In this document: positions 1 through 8,104 of the stretch, piece after piece | Layout of the letters: each line of letters begins with the position of its first letter | Numbering within the stretch: the stretch's first letter is position 1 | Assembly (NCBI GenBank): GCA_900544545.1 | Contig: UQVY01000010.1 | Span: 7,732 to 71,731, forward strand | DNA: 64,000 nucleotides | Reading direction: 5' to 3' | DNA from: an uncultured Eubacteriales bacterium | Lineage (GTDB): Bacteria; Bacillota; Clostridia; Christensenellales; CAG-314 | Made by a program: the position numbers and the translations under genes | Notes under the pieces: model-generated | Seen by the model: only the letters and a program-made list of their open reading frames with translations | Told to the model about the DNA's origin: nothing | The model's database searches: none

Positions 1-170
1 AACGCCCATTTTCCTATACTCGTAACGCCTTTGCCGATGGTTACGCTCGTTAAACTTGTGCAACCACAGAACGCCAATTTTCCTATGCTCGTAACGCTAT
101 CCGGGATAATTATATTCTTTAATCCGATGCAATTATTGAATGCACCTTTACTTAACCTCGTTAGAACACC
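1..170 (-). pseudogene. BspA-like LRR_5 protein fragment
   Basis: Read on the minus strand from 170 down to the window edge, this encodes LRR_5 (BspA-like) repeat units of about 23 residues, with cores of the form GAFNNC..L, PDSVTSIGKLAFCGCTSL and GKGVTSIG. An in-frame TAG at 171-173 lies directly upstream and no start codon or ribosome binding site follows it, so this is a piece of a larger surface LRR gene, not an intact 5' end. Part of it (10-92) is repeated exactly at 11743-11825. The rest of the gene would lie left of the window. Confidence 0.6.
10..92. repeat. 83-bp direct repeat, left copy
   Basis: Positions 10-92 match 11743-11825 base for base in the same orientation. The repeat encodes about one LRR_5 unit on the minus strand. 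The sequences on both sides of the two copies differ. The pair brackets the accessory block with its integrase. Confidence 0.85.
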
Positions 171-237
171 CTATTCAATTACCACACAAACAATATTTGC
201 ATTCATTTTTTATTGCCTTTCGTGGTGGCGGTTGTAG

Positions 238-447
238 CATAAGTCAGCGAGAAAATCAACTGCACGGAAAAAAACTACTTACATATCTATATCCGACGTC
301 AGATATTTTTCCAACGAATGGTATGACCACATACTTATTAGGACGGCAGAAAACGAAACGGACTATCGCGGCGGTTTTAACAACTACACAACGCTTTCCG
401 ACTTGGAAGGCAATGCCGCCGAACTTCTGAACGATTTACCCTTTTAA
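238..447 (+). pseudogene. C-terminal remnant of an unknown conjugative-element protein
   Basis: An open frame follows a TAG at 235-237 and runs to the TAA at 445-447, just ahead of the PcfK-like gene. It ends with protein-like sequence (YFSNEWYDHILIRTAENE, then GGFNNYTTLSDLEGNAAELL). No start codon with a ribosome binding site is visible, so only the tail of a gene seems to remain. It was probably the preceding gene of the same operon. The family is not recognised. Confidence 0.4.
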
Positions 448-458
448 GGAGATATGCT

Positions 459-1532
459 ATGAAATTGAATTTAGAAGCAAAAAACAAGCAAGAAGAACTT
501 ATACTTGCATATTTACAAGAAAATGCGAGCGAAACGTTAGCGGATAAAATAAACAACGGCACGCCGTTTGAAAAAGACGGCAAACCGCTTATCAACAAAA
601 AGACGCTTTCGGGTTTTATGAAATACGCTTACGACGAGGCACGAAAACTTGCCGAGAAAGGTGCAAATTGTACCTGCGTCAAAGATACCACGGTTTACGG
701 TTGGGCAATACATTACTTTGAAGAAGATTCCATCGAAGGAACTCTTTACACTATAGATGGCGAAGAATACAAACCCGTTGTAGCAAAACCGAAAACAACG
801 CAAAAATCAACCTATACGCCGACTTCTTCCGTTAAACCGAAGCCGCAAAACTTGCAATTCTCAATCTTTGACAGACTCGACGAAACGGACGTTAAAGATA
901 CCGTAAACGACACTTCAACAGCCGAAAGCAATACAAACAATGACGATTCGGACATGCCGACGGAAGAAGAAATGCAAGAGGCAATGCAAATCGTTGCCCA
1001 AGAAGAATCGCAACAAGTTAAGCCTGTCGCCGTCAAAGAACAACCGAAAGGCAATCAGACTTACCGGGATTATATGCTTTACCAAAGCGAACGCCCGACG
1101 GCTGTCGTAACGCTTCGTTTAGGCGACTTCTATGAAGTTTTGGGCAACAATGCCGTTATGCTCGGTGACGAACTCGGACTAACAATTACAAGCCGCGACG
1201 TTGGCTTGGAAAACCGTATCCCGATGATCGGTTTTCCTTACCACGCGGCCGAAAATTACTTCGCTAAAATCGTTAAACGGCACGACTTGTATATAATCGA
1301 AAATCCATACGATACGCAATTCATTCAGTGCGTGAATTGTGCGGATAATCGACTTATAGACGAAAATACGGGAGAAATCCTCTGCGATGATTTAACCGAA
1401 GACGATATGCGAAAGTTTGACGGCGACGTCGAAGAACCGCAAGAAATTTACGAACCCGAACAGCCTACCGTTGACAACGAAATTATTGCAAAACTCAAAG
1501 CCGTTTTAGGCGATACGTTTATTGTGAGGTAA
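459..1532 (+). CDS. PcfK-like protein with a fused MutS domain I
   Basis: This 357-aa protein starts at an ATG preceded by AAGGAG. Residues 1 to about 110 resemble PcfK-like proteins of Firmicutes conjugative elements. A low-complexity acidic linker spans about 115-195. Residues 202 to about 285 resemble MutS domain I, the mismatch-recognition domain. The sequence RLGDFYEVLG carries the F-x-E signature at F224 and E226, followed by the IPMIGFPYHAAENYFAKIV stretch typical of MutS. Bacterial MutS uses this Phe and Glu to probe mispaired bases. MutS core, clamp and ATPase domains are absent, so it is not a repair ATPase. It lies 5 bp upstream of a PcfJ-like gene. A DNA-handling role during transfer is inferred. 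Confidence 0.7.
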   Translation: MKLNLEAKNKQEELILAYLQENASETLADKINNGTPFEKDGKPLINKKTLSGFMKYAYDEARKLAEKGANCTCVKDTTVYGWAIHYFEEDSIEGTLYTIDGEEYKPVVAKPKTTQKSTYTPTSSVKPKPQNLQFSIFDRLDETDVKDTVNDTSTAESNTNNDDSDMPTEEEMQEAMQIVAQEESQQVKPVAVKEQPKGNQTYRDYMLYQSERPTAVVTLRLGDFYEVLGNNAVMLGDELGLTITSRDVGLENRIPMIGFPYHAAENYFAKIVKRHDLYIIENPYDTQFIQCVNCADNRLIDENTGEILCDDLTEDDMRKFDGDVEEPQEIYEPEQPTVDNEIIAKLKAVLGDTFIVR

Positions 1533-1537
1533 AACAA

Positions 1538-2831
1538 ATGAAAGCAGAAAAAATAAAACCCATTCCGAAATACATAGTCGAGCGCATCAGGCGTTACGAT
1601 AAGGAAAATATGACTTGCGCGCCCGGTCATACTCGCTTTTATTCGTATCTTACCAAGAACGACGGCGAACTCGTAAAAGTTACCGTTGCCGTTAGAAACC
1701 ATTACAAACAGTGGCTGTATAAGCAAGTCGCCGTTCACGGCTTAAACTCCGATAAATGTTTCGTCAAAGATATGGTATTTTACTACATTGCCGGCTATCA
1801 GGTCGGTTGGTACGAACAAGGCTTGCAAAAATCCGAGCGTTGGTACGAAAGCACCGCTTGGGGCTGCGCAGACGATAAATACTTTGATCCGTTTGCACCT
1901 ATCGTAAACCGCGAATATTTAGATAAATTTCCCGAATATAAGTATTCCGCCGTAAATCTTTATCGAGGCGTTGACATCTTGAAATACCTACGCTATTACA
2001 AGCACTATCCGCAAATCGAATACCTGATGAAAGCAGGACTTTCAAAGTACGCCTTTTCCACTCAAATCTTGAAAGAAATCGGCAAGAACAAACGCTTTTG
2101 CAAATGGCTTATGAAAAATCGCGCCGAAATAATGCAAAACGGCTACTACGTTGACGTTATTCTTCGTGCGTTCAAGACGAATAAGCCCGTTGCCGATTTG
2201 CAAGCGTATAAAAAATACCGTATGCAGTTATCCAAAGAAGCCGAGCTGAAAGAGTTGCGGACTTTCTTCAAAAACGACCTTGAAAAGTTCGTGCTGTATA
2301 TCCGAAGTCAGAACTCGAACCCGTATTCGTATCGGGATTACTTGCGCGCCTGCAATTATCTCGGATTGGATATGTCGGAGAATAAAAACCGCTATCCCCA
2401 CGATTTCAAGCGTTGGCACGATATACGCATAGACGAATACAACACCGCAAAAGCCTTGAAAGACGAGCAGGAACGCAAAGCCCTTTACGATAAATTCGCC
2501 GCCGTTGCAAGCAAGTATTTGGGGCTGGAATACGATAAAAAGTCCGTCTATATAGCGATTATCGCACAAAAGCCGTCGGATCTCATTCACGAAGGCGAAC
2601 TGCTTCATCACTGCGTAGGACGTATGGGTTACGACCAAAAATTTGCAAGAGAAGAATCGCTTATTTTCTTTATCCGAACAAAACGTTACGATTGAGTATT
2701 CGCCGGCACAGAAACGAATTTTACAGTGTTACGGCGACCACGATTCGAAACCTACGGAAGAAGTAATAAACTTCGTCCACAAAAAATGGCTGCCTTACGC
2801 AAACAGGAAATTAAAACAATTAGCGGCTTAA
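1538..2831 (+). pseudogene. PcfJ-like protein, frameshifted near the C-terminus
   Basis: The first frame (1538-2695) encodes 385 aa of a PcfJ-like conjugative-element protein, including the typical GELLHHCVGRMGYDQKFA segment. The frame then leaves homology at FFIRTK and stops. The expected continuation, VTIEYSPAQKRILQCYGD to WLPYANRKLKQLAA, is present in another frame up to 2831. The break sits at a short A run around 2680-2684. Removing one A restores a continuous frame, although residues may also be missing there. The function of PcfJ proteins is not known in detail. This is either a decayed gene or a sequencing indel. Confidence 0.65.
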
Positions 2832-3194
2832 CCGCAAAGGGCAACGTAACGTTGCACCCAAATAAAAATCAAGACGTCTTAAACGCACTTTTTTGAAATA
2901 GTGGCTGTAACTGTTACCGAAAAGAATAGAGCCGTTTTTCGATACTCTGATATTCTTCAAATCGTTGTCGTCAAGTATTTTTCTTGCGATTTCTTCGCCC
3001 GTTTTTCCTTAACTGTTTTGCTTTCTGTTATATTTAATATAACTGATTGCAAGGTAAATTGAAATAACGAGCGCAACTATTGAAGCGATGATTAAAAGTC
3101 CTCCGACAAAAATAAGCGCGAGTATAACGGCGTCCGATACACCGTTAAGGCTTCCGTTGGCGACTTCTCTTACAGTATTGATGAATTCCGACAT
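2824..3194 (-). pseudogene. Broken membrane zinc metallopeptidase (YugP-like) N-terminal part
   Basis: An ATG at 3194 with AAAAGGAG upstream begins a 61-aa frame with a strong membrane helix (about residues 24-53), ending at a TAA at 3009-3011. Directly after this stop, in the same frame, comes GKTGEEIARKILDDNDL followed by VRVSKNG-like and NSYSHYFKKVRLRRL sequence, as expected of a membrane-bound zinc metallopeptidase N-terminal region. Similarity fades at about 2865, before any HExxH site. The gene thus carries one in-frame stop and has lost its catalytic part. It could instead be a short membrane protein with fortuitous downstream similarity. Confidence 0.5.
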
Positions 3195-3276
3195 AATAGT
3201 ATCTCCTTTTAATTTTTTTGGGGGATTTTTTGCATAAAACGCGACTTTACATCGCAAATATACTGCATTAAGTCGT

Positions 3277-4149
3277 TTAGTATACGATAAACAAGTCTAT
3301 GTCCGAAACAGTGCCGAAATCGAAACTCTTTGCCCCGATTGCTTTCATGGAATAGGCAAAACCGATGGCGTCTTTCGTGCCGATCAGTGCGTTTACCGCC
3401 ATTGAGCCGACCTGCATATTCAGGTTTTCGGCAGTACCTATTTTCAGCACGGCGTTTAGCGTATCAAAAAGATCCGCCGTATCATCAGCCGAAAGATTGT
3501 TAAGCGTAAGCGATTTGTGCGTTATGGTATAGGCAAAGCCATCTTCTTCCGTCTTATCTACGCGAACGGTGGACGAAACGTAAAGGTTATCGGGGATATA
3601 TTTTTTGAAGTATTTATACGGGAAACCGCCCATATCTGCTTTGAACGGCGTAAGGTCGAGTTTTGCCACGACGTTGAAGTCCGCACTGCCGTTTGCGGCA
3701 ATTTCCGAAAAATCGACTTGCATGACGGTTACGGACACTTCCTTATCGCCCAACTTGATTTTGCCTCCCGTTTGCTCGTAAAAGACCGTCTGGGCAATCG
3801 CCCCGACATGCTTTTCGGTGAGGAAAATCGGATCCGTCATACTTTTGCCCGCAAGTGAAACAAAATTGACCGAATAACCGTTGTAGCCTTTGTCCTTTTC
3901 ATAGACGATAAGCCCGTCGATTTTATCATTGACTGCGCTTTTCATTTCGACAAAATCCTGCTCGCCGTAGGCATTCGGACAAAGAACGGATTCGTCAACG
4001 TCTTTTGTGAGCGTTTTCAGTTGTCCCGCGGTGCGGAAAAGGTCTATGCCGTAGGTCGTGCGGACGTAGACGTATCCGCCGATGACGGTAACGCCGACGA
4101 TGGCGATGATGACGACAAGTGTAATAAGTACGCCTTTCAATGCTTTCAT
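3277..4149 (-). CDS. Membrane-anchored hypothetical protein
   Basis: This 290-aa protein has one N-terminal transmembrane helix (about residues 6-30) and a large, presumably external domain with no Cys lipobox. The ATG at 4149 is preceded by GGAGACAAT. A longer reading upstream is not supported because it would run over the preceding gene's end. The body alternates beta-rich segments and a repeated DLTPF/YKYF-type pattern, which I do not recognise as a known family. It follows the lipoprotein gene by 59 bp and is probably the last gene of the signalling operon. It may be an exported structural or adhesin-like protein. Confidence 0.65.
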   Translation of the reverse strand: MKALKGVLITLVVIIAIVGVTVIGGYVYVRTTYGIDLFRTAGQLKTLTKDVDESVLCPNAYGEQDFVEMKSAVNDKIDGLIVYEKDKGYNGYSVNFVSLAGKSMTDPIFLTEKHVGAIAQTVFYEQTGGKIKLGDKEVSVTVMQVDFSEIAANGSADFNVVAKLDLTPFKADMGGFPYKYFKKYIPDNLYVSSTVRVDKTEEDGFAYTITHKSLTLNNLSADDTADLFDTLNAVLKIGTAENLNMQVGSMAVNALIGTKDAIGFAYSMKAIGAKSFDFGTVSDIDLFIVY

Positions 4150-4208
4150 ATTGTCTCCGCCGCCAAAATAATTGGCGTTTGTTTTTAATAATATTATTTT
4201 ACCATATT

Positions 4209-5564
4209 TTACGGGTTTTGTAAAAACAGAATGTCCATTCTGCATTCCGGATTTTCGACGCCGTCTTCTTCCAGCAGAATAAAATATCTGTTAAGCCTGT
4301 TTTCGGAGAAGCCGTTATCGAGTTTTTCGTCGTAATCGAACTTCAATTTCATATTATATCCCGATTGGACAAATTCACCGCGCCCGTTGAACACCGTTGC
4401 CCTGACGTTGCCGTTGATAAGCAGCCAGTGCGTGGGCTTCCCTTCGTCGATATCGAAGCGCCACCAGTAGCGCGGATATCCCGCGATACTTGACTGTCTG
4501 GTGTTTATGGCTCTTTCGGAAATTTTGATAACTCCGTACTTGTTTGCGCTCAGCTGTCTGTTCAATCTTTGCGAAGTCCCTATCGGCGTACGCACGACGT
4601 AAACGTCAAGGGCGTCTTCTTCCGAAATCCACCCGCCGTTTTCGTCCGTATAGCCGTCGACGTTTTTAACGGAAGCAAACTTTATGTATTCAAGTTTTGG
4701 GTGAACCTCGCCGATGAATTGCAGAAAATGACTTTCCGTCCACATGAAGTCTTCGTAGTCGTCGTAGTCTTCGTATCTGTAATAACCATAAATTTCGTAG
4801 CCGTGCCATTTCGCGATTGCGGGGCCTGTCGGCGAGCCTGCGCGAAGCTCCGCGCAAAACTCCCAGTCTTCGTTTCCTCTTGCGAAAAGATAACCGATTT
4901 TATCCCTGGCTCGCGCTTCGTACTTATAATTGTCGGGGTTGTAACAAAGTTTCAAAGCCGTGTCTTCTTCGACGGCGTCCGCCATCTTATACGCGTCGCC
5001 CTCCTTGTCAATCATATACGCATCTTTGAAATATTCCGTTATGTCAACGGGCTCGCCCGTTGCCGACGGCGCCCACACGCCCTTGTAGTTAAGTTTCGTG
5101 CGGTGTGCAACCTTGTTTGTCGTGATCACGAAGTATGAAAAACTTGTCGTTTCAAAAGAGATTTTGTCGCCGACGACCGCGGTTTCAAGTTCTTCCACGA
5201 CGTCGCCTTTGACGTGATAAGTGACGTATTCGTCCGCCTCAAACGGCTTCGGCATGGTGATTTTGACCTTGCCGCTCGGTTGCGCTTTTTCGCCGCCTTT
5301 GGTAAGGGTAATATCGAAAACGACAACCCTGGCGCTGTCATAAGGCTTGTCGATCGCCGCCATAGCCGCCTTGCCTTGTTCGCTGTCGGTGGCATGATGT
5401 TCGGCTTTCAGCACGGAGTCCTTTTCAAACACGCCGTCCGCGGTAATTCCGCTTTCCGTACTTAACTTGTTTACCGTATTGCCGTTGTCGTTACACGCAA
5501 CCAACGACAGGCATAGCGACAAAACAAGCGCAAGCGTAAGGAATAATAAAAATTTTTTATTCAT
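4209..5564 (-). CDS. Secreted lipoprotein, unknown function
   Basis: The protein has 451 aa. The ATG at 5564 has a strong ribosome binding site (AAGGAGGAAACA) and opens a classical lipoprotein signal with the lipobox LVAC around residue 24. The following 120 residues are beta-strand-rich and resemble an immunoglobulin-like or ZU5-like fold. The remainder is rich in Tyr, Trp and acidic residues (YGYYRYEDYDDYEDFMW) and looks like a globular extracellular domain. It starts 13 bp after the degenerate receiver gene, so it is cotranscribed with the two-component genes and may be their output or a sensor component. No enzyme motif was recognised. Confidence 0.7.
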   Translation of the reverse strand: MNKKFLLFLTLALVLSLCLSLVACNDNGNTVNKLSTESGITADGVFEKDSVLKAEHHATDSEQGKAAMAAIDKPYDSARVVVFDITLTKGGEKAQPSGKVKITMPKPFEADEYVTYHVKGDVVEELETAVVGDKISFETTSFSYFVITTNKVAHRTKLNYKGVWAPSATGEPVDITEYFKDAYMIDKEGDAYKMADAVEEDTALKLCYNPDNYKYEARARDKIGYLFARGNEDWEFCAELRAGSPTGPAIAKWHGYEIYGYYRYEDYDDYEDFMWTESHFLQFIGEVHPKLEYIKFASVKNVDGYTDENGGWISEEDALDVYVVRTPIGTSQRLNRQLSANKYGVIKISERAINTRQSSIAGYPRYWWRFDIDEGKPTHWLLINGNVRATVFNGRGEFVQSGYNMKLKFDYDEKLDNGFSENRLNRYFILLEEDGVENPECRMDILFLQNP

Positions 5565-5577
5565 TGTTTCCTCCTTC

Positions 5578-5961
5578 TTAAAGTGCGTCGATTGCGTCTG
5601 CAAGATAGTCGGACGGGACGGATTCATAGAAGAATGCGTCGATGCTGCCGTCTTCCTTGGCGCATTTGACTTTGTATGCGCTGCTTTCATCCGACACGTT
5701 GTCGCAAAGAAGCGCAATTTTGATTTCGGGGTTCTGCCTCCTGACTTCGCGCTCGGTGTCCATACGCATATCAAACGTGCCGTCGCCCGATCTTGTAACG
5801 TCCATTACAAGAGTTGTTGCCGCAAGCGCGTTCGTCAGCGTAAGGATACACTCCGGTTCCTGCGAAGAAGATTTTTCCACAAAGAACCCCGCACGTTTCA
5901 GGGCGTTTGTCACCGCTTCCAAAACGAGTCTGTTTCTGATTGCAAGTACGACTCTTTTCAT
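5578..5961 (-). CDS. Degenerate single-domain receiver protein
   Basis: This 127-aa protein has a CheY-like alternating pattern: VVLAIRNRLVLEAVTNAL, then LVMDV with a candidate phosphoacceptor Asp, then IKIALLCDNVSDESSAYK and DAFFYESVPSDYLADAI. The acidic pair after strand 1 is missing (AIRNR instead of a DD/ED pair). The conserved Lys after strand 5 appears replaced by Glu (FYES). It may therefore be a pseudo-receiver that cannot be phosphorylated normally. The ATG at 5961 sits after AAAGGAGAAAGG, and the longer upstream frame is rejected because it lies in a 130-bp repeat. It belongs to the signalling operon. Confidence 0.6.
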   Translation of the reverse strand: MKRVVLAIRNRLVLEAVTNALKRAGFFVEKSSSQEPECILTLTNALAATTLVMDVTRSGDGTFDMRMDTEREVRRQNPEIKIALLCDNVSDESSAYKVKCAKEDGSIDAFFYESVPSDYLADAIDAL

Positions 5962-5977
5962 TTCATATCCTTTCTCC

Positions 5978-6107
5978 TTTACGTACACTACGCCTGATTT
6001 TACATTTTGCATATATATTTTATCATAGGTGGTATGCGGTTGGGGAGTGCCATTCGGCACCCCTTTGGCAAATTTTTTGTGTTTTTTAGAAAAAATTTTT
6101 GCAAAAA
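5978..6107. repeat. 130-bp dispersed repeat, copy A
   Basis: Positions 5978-6107 match 62127-62257 with one substitution and one single-base length difference in a G run. The element contains a hairpin with arms GTGCC and GGCAC around 6048-6060, followed by T-rich and A-rich tracts. It sits directly upstream of the ribosome binding site of the degenerate receiver gene. Copy B lies 144 bp upstream of another minus-strand gene in the same orientation. Function is unknown; a regulatory leader or a small non-autonomous mobile repeat is possible. Confidence 0.85.
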
Positions 6108-6161
6108 AGACAGCCGCCGGTAAGCGACTGCCTGTTTCTATATATTTGATTGCATTATCGG

Positions 6162-6812
6162 TCAGATTTCGTCGTCGGTTTTGTCGAGTATCACAAGCCC
6201 CGATTCTCTTGCTCTTACGGCAAGTTGAGTGCGAGAACGGAAACCCGTCTTAAACAGCATATCCGCAACGTGGTTTTTGACAACGCCCGAAGAAACGCCG
6301 AGTTTTTCGGAAATTTCCTTATTGCTGTATCCGCCCGTCATAAGGCGCAGAATTTCAAGTTCCTTTTCGGTAAATTCCGTACTGAGTGCAAGTCCCATTC
6401 TGACGGGTTGCGGACTGCCCGGGTAGACGATTTCACCGCTTACTACCCGTTCCATCAGCGACAGAATCGGCTGTTCGCTGACTTCTTTGTACCAAAAGCC
6501 TTCAACGCCGATTTGTTTTGCGCGCTTTATATAGGAACACTCAGGCATACTCGTGACGACGATAATTTTCGTTTTCGGGAATTTCGCCTTGATTTTTGCC
6601 GCCGCTTCGAGTCCGCTTTCGCCGTTTTCCGTAACTACGTCCATCAGTATCAAATCTACGGGCATGCGTGTGCAGACAATATCTGCAACGGAAGCGTTTT
6701 CTATCGCCGCTTGCAGATAGAATTTGTCCGACGACTCCACAAAATGCGAAAAGAGTGCCTTCGGCATTTGCTGATCTTCGACTATCATGACTGAGTATTT
6801 TCCGTCTTTCAT
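6162..6812 (-). CDS. Response regulator, NarL/LuxR family
   Basis: This 216-aa protein has a receiver domain (residues 1 to about 120), with VMIVED for the acidic pocket, ILMDVV for the phosphoacceptor Asp, IIVVTSM for the switch Thr/Ser and FWYKE for the conserved Lys. A LuxR-type helix-turn-helix follows at about 145-205 (FTEKELEILRLMTGGYSNKEI then LGVSSGVVKNHV). Its start overlaps the end of the histidine kinase gene by 4 bp (ATGA), so it is translationally coupled to its likely partner. It probably activates surface-protein genes, possibly its own operon; that target is inferred. Confidence 0.9.
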   Translation of the reverse strand: MKDGKYSVMIVEDQQMPKALFSHFVESSDKFYLQAAIENASVADIVCTRMPVDLILMDVVTENGESGLEAAAKIKAKFPKTKIIVVTSMPECSYIKRAKQIGVEGFWYKEVSEQPILSLMERVVSGEIVYPGSPQPVRMGLALSTEFTEKELEILRLMTGGYSNKEISEKLGVSSGVVKNHVADMLFKTGFRSRTQLAVRARESGLVILDKTDDEI

Positions 6813-8104
6813 AAAGTTTCTCCTTGCGGCAGTTCGATAATGAGTTCAAATTGCGGTGCGCTGTGAATAATCATCGTGCCGTTTTCCCGTTCTACAAGCA
6901 AGCGAAGCCCCGATAGTCCGCCGCCTTCTATAATTTCGCCTTTCGGCTTTTCGCCGTCGTTGGTGATTTCTATCGTATATTTGCCGTTTTTCTCCGATAC
7001 CGTAACCGTCATCGTCTTACCGTTTGCGTGCGAAACGGTGTTCGTCAGACATTCGTGCATTGCGGCGATGAGTATTTTTTCGCTTACCGTATCGGCTTTC
7101 GGCTTTTCGCCGCAAAAATCCACGGTTACGGCAACGAGTTTTGCCGCGTCCTTTATCACTTGCAAGTTGTCTTTCTTTGTGTGCGGACGAGTGCTTTTCA
7201 ATGCGGCGATTTCCGCTTGCCAGAAGCATATCATTTGCTTTTGCTCGGTTTTGTCAAGCGGTTCGGCAAGTCTGCGTTTTGTTGCAAGCAAGAGTTTGCC
7301 CATATCGTCGTGGATACGGATTTTCGCCGCCAAAAGTTCCTTTTCTTTCGTAAGGAACACAACGTTATCCCCGTATGCGACAAGGCGTTTGTTGACGGCT
7401 TTCAGTTTTTCGAGTTTTTGCTCTAACTCTTTGGTAAGACGGTATCTTTCGGTTACGTTTGCCGCAACGATTTCGTAAACGATTTTTCCGTCTATCTCGT
7501 GCGAATATCTCTTGAACGATACCACTTTGCCTCCCTTGTATTCGATGATCGGCTTTTCACCAGTTTGAAGCGGCAGACAGCTTTCTTCAATTTCGCCTTG
7601 CGAGATCTTCCGCCAAAAACTTGCGCCGTCCAACAGAGCCTTGCCGGTTGCAAGAACGCAAAGACGGTTCATCTCGGTATTGATAAGCCGCACAAGTCCG
7701 TTTTGCTCGTAAAAACATATTCCCGCAGGAAGTGTGTCCGCGCTCTCTTTTATGGACACGGGCGAAATATGCTTTTTGTTCCAAAGCACCGCGCCGACAA
7801 GTCCGTAAACCGCAAGAGCGAGCAACACGACAGCCGCAACGCAATGCAACCATAGCGGCAAAGAAATTATCGTGAGCGACGGCTCGAATACGGATTTCCC
7901 GACACGATAGAGATAACTTCCGCACATTGTCAGAAATACCGATAGAAACGACAATGCGAACGTTACCGCAGGCAGAACGATATAGCGGCGTTTCTTGCAA
8001 AGTCTGACTGACGCAAACAACCCGATAATCGCCAGAACGAACGTGAAAATAAACGAAACGACAATAATCTGTCTTACATAAAACGGTGCGTCTATAAATC
8101 TCAT
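6809..8104 (-). CDS. Membrane histidine kinase, HisKA_3 type
   Basis: This 431-aa protein has about four transmembrane helices (residues 10-120), a PAS-like segment (about 125-215), a coiled-coil linker and a kinase core. The phosphoacceptor helix contains RIHDDMGKLLL, the H-D signature of kinases that pair with NarL/LuxR regulators. The ATP-binding part shows the N box (HECLTNTVSHA) and a GGGLSGLRLLVE glycine-rich box. It overlaps both neighbours by 4 bp. It is the best candidate kinase for the downstream regulator; the signal it senses is unknown. Confidence 0.88.
   Translation of the reverse strand: MRFIDAPFYVRQIIVVSFIFTFVLAIIGLFASVRLCKKRRYIVLPAVTFALSFLSVFLTMCGSYLYRVGKSVFEPSLTIISLPLWLHCVAAVVLLALAVYGLVGAVLWNKKHISPVSIKESADTLPAGICFYEQNGLVRLINTEMNRLCVLATGKALLDGASFWRKISQGEIEESCLPLQTGEKPIIEYKGGKVVSFKRYSHEIDGKIVYEIVAANVTERYRLTKELEQKLEKLKAVNKRLVAYGDNVVFLTKEKELLAAKIRIHDDMGKLLLATKRRLAEPLDKTEQKQMICFWQAEIAALKSTRPHTKKDNLQVIKDAAKLVAVTVDFCGEKPKADTVSEKILIAAMHECLTNTVSHANGKTMTVTVSEKNGKYTIEITNDGEKPKGEIIEGGGLSGLRLLVERENGTMIIHSAPQFELIIELPQGETL

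Noticed and set aside
4209..5774. Longer start for the lipoprotein at 5774
   Set aside because: The extension overlaps the receiver gene in another frame and lies before a classical lipoprotein signal with a strong ribosome binding site at 5564.
6029..6253. Plus-strand frame inside the 130-bp repeat, also seen at 62050-62277
   Set aside because: The shared peptide (VPFGTPLANFLCFLEKIFAK) only reflects DNA identity of the repeat. There is no ribosome binding site and the ends differ.
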